DNA of 43,458 bases from NCBI GenBank assembly GCA_016927835.1, contig JAFGMA010000241.1:1-43458 (forward strand). The letters are read 5' to 3'. Every line of letters starts with the position of its first letter. Positions within the stretch are counted from its first letter, which is position 1. The position numbers were made by a program, and so were the translations under genes. Shown here in pieces: positions 38,501 to 43,458 of this stretch. The notes beneath the pieces were generated by a model. The model ran no database searches and had not been told where the DNA came from. It saw only the letters and a program-made list of their open reading frames with translations. The stretch is from Candidatus Zhuqueibacterota bacterium (GTDB lineage: Bacteria > Zhuqueibacterota > Zhuqueibacteria > Thermofontimicrobiales > Sulfurfontimicrobiaceae).

Positions 38501-39080
38501 GATCCGTAATGCGCGCTACAGTGAATGAATGAAAAACAGCAGTGGCAATTCGGAAAACCAACGGCACCGTTTCATGAAGTATGAATTCATTTGGTATGGC
38601 AGCAAGATAGCTGATACTGGCAATGATGAGGAAACTTATGATAAAAAAGGCGCTATATGAAAAAAACACTAAAAACCTGATTTGCTTTCGTTCGATAATT
38701 TTTTGATAAAAAATCGATGCGATGAAAAGGAGAAGGGCAAAAAAAGCATCGCGACTCAAACCGATTGTGATCAGAAAGGTCGATTTCGATGTGGCATTTA
38801 ATGAAATCAATGTCGATGAAGCGAATAGCGTGATCGCATTGAAAATCGTTAGCGCAATAAATGCACAATTAAGGTATAAATAATCCCAGGTGCGTTTGAT
38901 CGTAAAAATTTTCCCGCTGAAAAAAATCAGGATGAACGCGAAGATCGGGGGCAGGAAAAGGAATACCTGATGCTGCAACATCGATCCCTGGATGGATACA
39001 GGGAGAATGCCCGAAAGCACCAATCCCGATAGCATTGCGAGAAAGAAACTTATAAGCAGTATATTATGAAGTATTTTCAT
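35511..39080 (-). CDS. Large hybrid sensor histidine kinase (multi-TM, PAS, PAS, GAF, HK, REC)
   Basis: 1189 residues. Seven to eight membrane helices (about 5-252), a pattern like the MASE-type integral sensor domains. Then a PAS domain (about 275-395), coiled coil, a second PAS (about 430-545), coiled coil, a GAF domain (about 575-745, closing KAAVVIENARLFKQV), HisKA with SHELRTPL (H771) and HATPase (N box LTNLLSNAVKFTE, G boxes DTGVGI and GTGLGL). A 75-residue low-complexity linker leads to a receiver (about 1073-1189) with D1122 in MDIMMPGLDG. The start has its own promoter at 39161-39188. Output partner unknown; the next genes on the strand are a kinase and a sigma-54 activator, suggesting a phosphorelay. 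Confidence 0.95.
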   Translation of the reverse strand: MKILHNILLISFFLAMLSGLVLSGILPVSIQGSMLQHQVFLFLPPIFAFILIFFSGKIFTIKRTWDYLYLNCAFIALTIFNAITLFASSTLISLNATSKSTFLITIGLSRDAFFALLLFIASIFYQKIIERKQIRFLVFFSYSAFFIISFLIIASISYLAAIPNEFILHETVPLVFRIATAVFHSFTVARITDRYLRTKYLSDFWYISAAGCFLFSILYTIFNYNELYLFSDISIGLHSLGLLSFYFMIFNEHSRFIETETQIRVSLEKELHETENRFQDLHNLLNEISAGIFVLDATGTIIYCNQSLSKMFKLPIKAVQQLSYTNLFDKANLDKFQLEQEKWREGVASQIEIEFSSNKAPHIQVLMSGTPILDKKRHFIGSRHVVIEMSRWKEIEKGLVVRSENLEKIIRQRTEALKKKNDEYEQTTNYYESLISGMLDILLVMDDKGRCTFINEYGQKMLGYQAEELTGQKLPEFFTDVKQLKKNYGDSVNFELRDYECPLQSKDGQQLQLSWNVRYLFDVNRKPVGTMYVGRDIIEKKQLQQRIQEHTKNLESLVAQRTKELDLKVRQMAKIIEIGEDIVLNLDLKIILGNISEAIKALGWEIVIISVRNFEAKDSRVVASVGISGKRFQEISAENKMSFKEVLTLMNDEYKISNSYFVSHAIHKFSLSGRLRGKLSFIKRNENQWHPDDTLLVPIKIKNKMLGFIAVQSPADGLKPNIDKVQLLEIFANKAAVVIENARLFKQVRGKAGEMERISELKSKLLADMSHELRTPLNSILSLTRILLKEIPGKLNPDQVKQISIIERNGKNLLNLINNLLDLSKFEAGKMQLNYHCFSIVDLLHATTEMIRPLCENKGLKLAVSISKRLPKYILSDSDKISQILTNLLSNAVKFTERGKITISAKPEKSSTSLSLIIRDTGVGISKENMHALFNDYQQLDNVALTNAKGTGLGLSITRKIVDLLEGKIEIDSQPNKGTIVKLQLPMKAVGEQQMAQTESDDTVKIHFALDEFGAISEKKSPGTISRKTEISMDGSAGAARSKMNKADVSAKKTGSVPAPSRKSVNSASAQKHILLVDDNEDNQYAMSYFLRERGYRISFASNGREGVEKAVELKPSLILMDIMMPGLDGYQATKILKSRKDSAKIPIIAMTAKAMHEDQFKALQAGCDDYISKPFSLEQIARKIQKWV

Positions 39081-39160
39081 CGTTCAATCATACACTTTAA
39101 CAAAAGCTGAAAACGACAAATTCAACCGTTGCATGAAATTTAATATATTGATTATCGAGT

Positions 39161-39188
39161 AATATAAAAGAATAAATAAAAATGTCAA
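39161..39188 (-). promoter_or_regulatory. Sigma-70 promoter for the hybrid kinase
   Basis: On the minus strand TTGACA (39188-39183), a 16-bp T-rich spacer, TATATT (39166-39161). It lies about 80 nt before the ATG at 39080, just downstream of the terminator at 39248-39279. Confidence 0.65.
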
Positions 39189-39247
39189 CTCATTTTCTGG
39201 TCTTCGAACTTTAACTAACACGAAAAATTAAGGTTAAGCCGGGGCAT

Positions 39248-39279
39248 AAAAAAACCGCGTAAAAGATCACGCGGTTTTT
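39248..39279 (-). terminator. Strong bidirectional terminator
   Basis: Stem AAAAACCGCGT / ACGCGGTTTTT, 11 bp with an 8-nt loop. On the minus strand it ends in seven T, on the plus strand in five. It would end transcripts coming from the Pro-rich protein and the RNA candidate upstream, and isolates the hybrid kinase promoter. Confidence 0.85.
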
Positions 39280-39284
39280 GCTGT

Positions 39285-39420
39285 TATATACTGAGCTGCA
39301 AGTGGCTGGCACGGAAGCTACCTGCCAATCAAAATCAAATAGCCATCAAAACCGGGGGGCAAGACTCCAAGTCTGTCACGCTAATCGCGGTATTTTGCCT
39401 GACACAGCTAACCATCCGCT
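39285..39420 (-). ncRNA. Candidate structured RNA ending at the terminator
   Basis: Between the stop of the Pro-rich protein (39448) and the terminator, the minus strand has many nested complementary blocks: AGCTG (5') with CAGCT (3') as an outer closing pair; GGCAA with TTGCC; AGACT-tgg-AGTCT; CGC-gatta-GCG; TGGCT...AGCCA enclosing GGCA-ggtagcttccg-TGCC. Base composition is more GC-rich than the flanks. It resembles no family I can name; the GGCAGGTAGC piece recalls part of c-di-GMP-I riboswitches but the rest does not fit. It could be an independent small RNA or the 3' tail of the upstream mRNA. Confidence 0.35.
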
Positions 39421-39447
39421 AAAACTCGACGTGTGCAGATGAATGCA

Positions 39448-39921
39448 TCACACTGTAGGTCGTCGCCGCCGGGCTTTGCACGGACCGAGAATTTCCGCAA
39501 AAATGACCATTTCGCGCAGGCTTTGTTTATCCAGGCTGCTTTTAAACACGCCGGGAGGGGTCACGGCTTTAGGAGCTTCAGCTTTCGACTCCACTGGTTT
39601 ATTCGAGATCGGCGAATACGCTGGCTGTGTTGATTTCGCCGGTTTCGTCTCGATTGGTTTTGGCTGGCGAATTTCTTTCTGTCGAGTCGTTTCAGTCCGG
39701 GTTTCCTCAAAAAGTTTGAAAAACTCCTCGAACGGTGTCGGCCCTTTTGGTGGTCTCGTTGCTTGCGGAGACGGGGGCGTCGACGTTTGTTGCGGACGCC
39801 CTGGCATCGGTCTCGGAGCCGGTCGTTGCTGCTTGCCGCCGGGTTTTGGTTCAGCGAGCTTTTTGATGATGGAAAAAATGATACCGATGATGACAATAAT
39901 GATATAAATAAAATCTTCCAT
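39448..39921 (-). CDS. Membrane-anchored Pro-rich protein of unknown function
   Basis: 157 residues. An N-terminal membrane helix (FIYIIIVIIGIIFSII, about 4-19) is followed by a long low-complexity Pro/Lys/Thr-rich region and a conserved-looking C-terminal helix LREMVIFAEILGPCKARR. The last motif resembles the 'LR.A..WSEILGPPKALR' tail of small anchored proteins in Firmicutes and Bacteroidetes (from memory). The role is unknown. The reverse reading frames over this locus are shadows. It is upstream of the RNA candidate on the same strand. Confidence 0.75.
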   Translation of the reverse strand: MEDFIYIIIVIIGIIFSIIKKLAEPKPGGKQQRPAPRPMPGRPQQTSTPPSPQATRPPKGPTPFEEFFKLFEETRTETTRQKEIRQPKPIETKPAKSTQPAYSPISNKPVESKAEAPKAVTPPGVFKSSLDKQSLREMVIFAEILGPCKARRRRPTV

Positions 39922-40316
39922 ATTCGATCACCATTTTGGGAGATGGGTTAGATGATAACCCATTTCCCGTTTATGAATGAATTGCGGAACGGATTATTTT
40001 TATTGCACTTGAAGTTTTGTAATTGAAACATGTATCGGCTTATGCGCCTAACGCGCCCGCCAACAAATTTAAATAGATGAAATTTTTTTGAAAGTCACCT
40101 TAAAAAGGATTCGCGGGCGAATGGGCTGTTTTGAAATTCTGCAAATTACGGACAGAACAGACTGGATTCGTTTACCTGGTAAAATCCGCCGCAAAATATT
40201 TCCGAGCTTTATTCAAAGCAAATTGCGATCACTCGAAATACCAGATCGAGCGAATTCGTGCCTGCTTCGCTATGCCTCAGATATATGTTCTTCCGTGGTC
40301 TACAATACCCCGTGGC

Positions 40317-40341
40317 TTCCCAAACAGAAGTTTGGGAAGCT
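40317..40341. repeat. Perfect 10-bp hairpin (TTCCCAAAC/GTTTGGGAA type)
   Basis: CTTCCCAAAC, loop AGAA, GTTTGGGAAG. This is a common intergenic hairpin type of environmental genomes. It lies just after the floA stop (40419, minus strand) and may serve as a transcript end, although there is no T run. The surrounding 39922-40418 gap shows no convincing gene; a 120-residue plus-strand reading there is not supported. Confidence 0.5.
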
Positions 40342-40418
40342 GTACCTGATGGATTACCCTGCTTCTGAGAACAGAATTTCGACTGCTGTTTCAATCCCGG
40401 TGAATCATGTTGTTGAAT

Positions 40419-41396
40419 TTACTTCGTTGGTGGTTTTTCACCGCCGATAGTATCTCGCATTTTGGTATCCGCCTGGATATTGCGCAGGGAGTAATAATCC
40501 ATCACACCCAGATTGCCGTCGCGAAAAGCCTGAGCCATGGCTTTGGGAATTTCGGCTTCCGCTTCAACAACTTTCGCTTGCATCTCCTGGGTGAGGGCTT
40601 TCATTTCCTGTTCCCGTGCGACAGCCATTACCCGGCGTTCCTCGGCTTTTGCCTGGGCAATTCGTTTATCCGCCTCAGCCTGATCGGTCTGCAGCTTAGC
40701 GCCGATGTTATCGCCAAGGTCTACATCTGCGATGTCAATCGAGAGAATTTCGAATGCTGTGCCCGAATCCAATCCTTTTTGGAGCACTGTTTTGGAGATA
40801 GAATCCGGATTTTCGAGAACTTGTTTGTGTGATTTGGCAGAGCCGATGGTTGTTACAATGCCTTCCCCGACACGAGCGATGATCGTTTCTTCTCCGGCGC
40901 CACCCACCAGGCGATCGATATTGGCACGAACGGTTACGCGAGAAGTCGCCCTGACCTGGATGCCATCCATTGCCACTGCCGTCACCAGCGGTGTTTCAAT
41001 CACCTTGGGATTGACACTCAACTGAACGGCTTCCAAAACATTCCGTCCGGCGAGATCAATCGCGGTCGCTCTTTCGAATTTCAGATTAATATTTGCTTTA
41101 TCGGCTGAAATCAGTGCATTGACCACGCGCTGGACATTACCGCCAGCCAGGTAATGTGCTTCGAGCTTGTTGATATCGACATCGATTCCGGCTTTGGTCG
41201 CGCTGATCATGGGGCGCACGATTGTCGCCGGAGGCACTTTGCGCAGGCGCATCCCAACCAGATCTCTGATAATGCGCACTTTTACCCCGGAAAAATAGGC
41301 GGTGATCCAGAGCCCGATTGGTACAAAATATGTAAAAACAGATAGAAAAATGATGAAAGCAAATATGATGATAATCGCACCAACAGTGAAGTCCAT
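40419..41396 (-). CDS. floA: Flotillin-like protein FloA
   Basis: 325 residues of the UPF0365/FloA family. N-terminal hydrophobic hairpin (about 8-36), then [24 protein letters not shown], the SPFH-type domain and the Ala/Glu-rich coiled coil [20 protein letters not shown] (about 245-300). The family organises membrane microdomains in bacteria and is usually encoded beside NfeD proteins, as here. Third gene of the run from 43356, 72 bp after the short NfeD. Length and motifs match the family closely. Confidence 0.93.
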   Translation of the reverse strand: MDFTVGAIIIIFAFIIFLSVFTYFVPIGLWITAYFSGVKVRIIRDLVGMRLRKVPPATIVRPMISATKAGIDVDINKLEAHYLAGGNVQRVVNALISADKANINLKFERATAIDLAGRNVLEAVQLSVNPKVIETPLVTAVAMDGIQVRATSRVTVRANIDRLVGGAGEETIIARVGEGIVTTIGSAKSHKQVLENPDSISKTVLQKGLDSGTAFEILSIDIADVDLGDNIGAKLQTDQAEADKRIAQAKAEERRVMAVAREQEMKALTQEMQAKVVEAEAEIPKAMAQAFRDGNLGVMDYYSLRNIQADTKMRDTIGGEKPPTK

Positions 41397-41468
41397 TGCA
41401 GCCTCCTTGTTTCGTATTTGAGAGCCGATTCTCTTCGAATGGGGAATCAGCCTGATGAATGCGGCAAT

Positions 41469-41945
41469 TTATGTTTCCTTGACAACGATTCGATTGCCGT
41501 CGACCTGTACGATTTTAAGTCTTGTATTTTTTTCCAAAAATCCCCCTTCGGTGATCACGTCATATTTTTTGCCCTCGATCATCGCACTCCCCGAAGGGCG
41601 CAATACCGAAAGAGATACACCTTCTTTGCCCAGAAGCGTGCGTTCCGATGCATCCTGTGATTCGAAGCCTTCTTCGCGCACCTGTTTTGTCTCGAGCACA
41701 ATGCGTTTCCAGGCATTTGTTTTTACCAGTATGCGCACGAATATGACAGAAAAAATGAGCGATCCGACGAGAATAATGTGCGCATATTCAATCGGAAGAT
41801 TTTTATATGCCAGAATGATTCCGGCGACGATTAAAATGAACCCAATCACCCCGAAGATGTTGAATCCCGGTACGAGAAAAATTTCCATCAGGATTAATAG
41901 AAAGCCAAACACGATTAATCCGACAGATAAAATCCAGATTGACAT
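41469..41945 (-). CDS. Short NfeD-family membrane protein
   Basis: 158 residues. Three to four membrane helices (about 4-26, 30-48, 55-75) carrying LMEIFLVPGFNIFGVIGFI, then a C-terminal OB-fold domain from about 100 to the end: LLGKEGVSLSVLRPSGSAMIEG...GFLEKNTRLKIVQVDGNRIVV. Such short NfeD proteins are accessory to FloA/flotillin membrane domains. It closely parallels the C-terminal half of the long NfeD directly upstream (52-bp gap), probably a paralogue. Confidence 0.9.
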   Translation of the reverse strand: MSIWILSVGLIVFGFLLILMEIFLVPGFNIFGVIGFILIVAGIILAYKNLPIEYAHIILVGSLIFSVIFVRILVKTNAWKRIVLETKQVREEGFESQDASERTLLGKEGVSLSVLRPSGSAMIEGKKYDVITEGGFLEKNTRLKIVQVDGNRIVVKET

Positions 41946-41997
41946 GTTTTTTTATCCTTTCGAAAAAAAACGGCATATTAAAAGATAGAAGGATCAA

Positions 41998-43356
41998 TCA
42001 ACCCGTTTTTGTGACGACGATTCGGTTACCTTCGACTTCGATAATTTTCACCGGTTCGCAGGGCCCGATAAAATCACCCTCGGTAACCACATTTAATCGC
42101 TGATCATCGAAAGAGGCGATTCCGGAGGGGCGCAGCGTGCTCACCGTCACGCCGGTTTTGCCCAGAAGAACATCCTGTTCCGGCGGACTGGCGCGAAATC
42201 CCTCGATATTTTTTTGTTCGCTTTTCAGGATGAGGCGATTCCAGATGGCAGTTTTAGGCGCGAATTTAATAATCGGTATCGATAAAACAATTGTCAGCGC
42301 CAGCGCAATCGCAACTGTCGAAATCGCTTCGGTCAAATCCGGCAGCGTGACGGTTGGCAAATGCCCTAAAAGGCTCATAATCATGCTGGCAATAATCGCA
42401 ATAATTCCCAGCAGACCCAACATCCCGAAGCCTGGAGTGAAAAATATTTCAATCACCAATAGCACCGCGCCGATCAGGAAAATGATAATTTCGACCATAT
42501 TGGCTAAATTCACCAAGTAATGGCTCCCGAAAAAGAGCGCCAGGGCGATTAAGCCAATCGTGCCGCCGACACCCCAGCCCTGTGTCATAACCTCGTAAAC
42601 CAGGCCCAGCATACCCACCGTCATCAATAATGAGCTTACAATCGGGTGAGTGAGGAAGCGGACGAAATTTTCGGACCAACTCGCTTTCGGATTGACAATC
42701 CGGGCTTCCGGCAAATCGATGACTTCCAGGACGCCGGGCATTCCCTCAGCAATAAAATCGATGAATTTTAGTTTATGTGCCTCTTCGGCGGTTAGCGTCA
42801 GCAGTTTCCCTTCTTCGATGATGCCCGGTATTTCAACATCCTCATCCACCATGGCTTCGGCGATATCCGGTCGGCGTCCGTTACGTTCGGCAATTGATCG
42901 CATGATGCCCCGCATATAAGAGACGATTTTCTCAGAGCCTTTGGTGCCTTGAAGGTCAACAGGGGTTGCTGCACCAATTGAACTGCCCGGCGCCATCACG
43001 ATGGTTTTGCATGAAATTGAGATGAGTGCGCCGGCTGAGGCGGCTTCCCGGTTGACGAATGCGACCGTCGGGATTTTGGTATCGAATATGGCATCGCGGA
43101 TTTCGATAGCGGCATCGACACGACCGCCCGGGGTGTTGATATCGAAAATAATAGCGGCTGCGGAATCAATTTCAGCTTCATGGATGGCGCGCTCAATGAA
43201 TGGCGCCAATCCCATGTCGATTACGCCTTCGATGTTGATTACATAGACCAGGGAATCTCCTGCCGCAAACAACCCGGCAGAAAGCACCAATACCGCCGCA
43301 AGCAAAAAAAATAGATTGATTATGAAGCGGTTGGGGACGGAATTGAATTTAATCAT
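41998..43356 (-). CDS. Long NfeD: membrane-bound ClpP-class serine protease
   Basis: 452 residues. Signal/anchor helix (about 12-32), then a ClpP/SppA-type protease domain: IIFDINTPGGRVDAA, the nucleophile in AASAGALIS (S107) and a Lys in SEKIVSYMRG (K143), giving a Ser-Lys dyad as in NfeD/1510-N proteases. Four to five membrane helices span about 230-350, and a C-terminal OB-fold (LLGKTGVTVSTLRPSGIASF...IIEVEGNRIVV) closes the protein. Archaeal NfeD homologues cleave hydrophobic stretches of membrane proteins. First gene of the nfeD-nfeD-floA operon, reading toward smaller coordinates; its promoter is at or beyond the window edge. Confidence 0.93.
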   Translation of the reverse strand: MIKFNSVPNRFIINLFFLLAAVLVLSAGLFAAGDSLVYVINIEGVIDMGLAPFIERAIHEAEIDSAAAIIFDINTPGGRVDAAIEIRDAIFDTKIPTVAFVNREAASAGALISISCKTIVMAPGSSIGAATPVDLQGTKGSEKIVSYMRGIMRSIAERNGRRPDIAEAMVDEDVEIPGIIEEGKLLTLTAEEAHKLKFIDFIAEGMPGVLEVIDLPEARIVNPKASWSENFVRFLTHPIVSSLLMTVGMLGLVYEVMTQGWGVGGTIGLIALALFFGSHYLVNLANMVEIIIFLIGAVLLVIEIFFTPGFGMLGLLGIIAIIASMIMSLLGHLPTVTLPDLTEAISTVAIALALTIVLSIPIIKFAPKTAIWNRLILKSEQKNIEGFRASPPEQDVLLGKTGVTVSTLRPSGIASFDDQRLNVVTEGDFIGPCEPVKIIEVEGNRIVVTKTG

Positions 43357-43458
43357 AGACTATCAGGTATATTTAAAATTTAACGATTTGATTGAAGTCT
43401 GGCGTAATTCATTTTGAATGCAGACTTCGAACTTGCTGTATGTTTTTTGCACGATTCT

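Noticed and set aside
39308..39325. Sigma-54 promoter (TGGCACG...) on the plus strand
   Set aside because: TGGCAC is present but the -12 TTGC element is missing at the required distance.
39285..39420. tRNA or c-di-GMP-I riboswitch
   Set aside because: A CCA/CTCCAAG loop-like piece and a GGCAGGTAGC piece are present, but acceptor and T arms do not pair, and the riboswitch blocks are not in order. Kept only as an unassigned RNA candidate.
40088..40450. 120-residue plus-strand frame after floA
   Set aside because: It overlaps the floA 3' end, contains the TTCCCAAAC hairpin, and has no ribosome site or recognisable domain.

Overview
The window looks like a chromosomal segment of an uncultured bacterium of the FCB / Calditrichota-KSB1 type. 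One secreted protein ends in a Por/type IX-like sorting domain (YPNPFNP...). Gene density is moderate, TTG starts are used, and the sigma-70 promoters are strikingly regular (TTGACN, 17 bp, TATATT). The long gaps between genes are full of short palindromic repeats. This placement is inference from protein style; there is no rRNA or tRNA gene to confirm it.

Layout. (1) 139-4828, minus: a secreted protein made of two glycoside-hydrolase-2-type jelly rolls, then a sensor kinase and an OmpR-type regulator separated by about 0.6 kb of repeats. (2) 5424-8484, minus: a secreted double Lcl/DUF1566 protein with the sorting domain, a Fur/PerR-type regulator and a small cupin. (3) 8583-11927, minus: a Gfo/Idh/MocA oxidoreductase without the usual EKP lysine, and a MATE transporter broken by a single extra base. 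(4) 12357-14652, plus: a tight two-gene operon of a DUF2007-like/TPR protein and a divergent branched-chain-aminotransferase-like protein. (5) 15260-17788, minus: a secreted heparinase II/III-like polysaccharide lyase. (6) 18142-25831, plus: a carbohydrate-use cluster with a lipoprotein, a GxGYxYP glycoside-hydrolase-like protein, a beta-propeller glycosidase-like protein, an EamA transporter, a canonical Gfo/Idh/MocA dehydrogenase and a sugar isomerase/epimerase. (7) 26260-32191, plus: a BNR lipoprotein, a MarR regulator, an archaeal/eukaryotic-type prolyl-tRNA synthetase and a large TPR protein. (8) 32244-39080, minus: two small envelope proteins, then a signalling block of an NtrC-type sigma-54 activator, a sensorless histidine kinase and a 1189-residue hybrid kinase. 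(9) 39247-43356, minus: a possible structured RNA with terminator, a Pro-rich membrane-anchored protein, and the membrane-microdomain operon long NfeD, short NfeD and FloA.

How it fits together. Regions 3, 5 and 6 together suggest breakdown of a complex, perhaps uronic-acid-containing or modified, glycan: a secreted lyase and hydrolase-like proteins outside, and NAD-dependent oxidoreductases plus an epimerase inside. No SusC/D or ABC importer is in the window. The signalling genes are abundant but their inputs are unknown. Nothing here is an obvious defence or mobile system. The best leads for something undescribed are the TPR/DUF2007 plus BCAT-like pair, the structured RNA candidate at 39247-39420, and the repeated roughly 385-bp elements with terminal inverted repeats.
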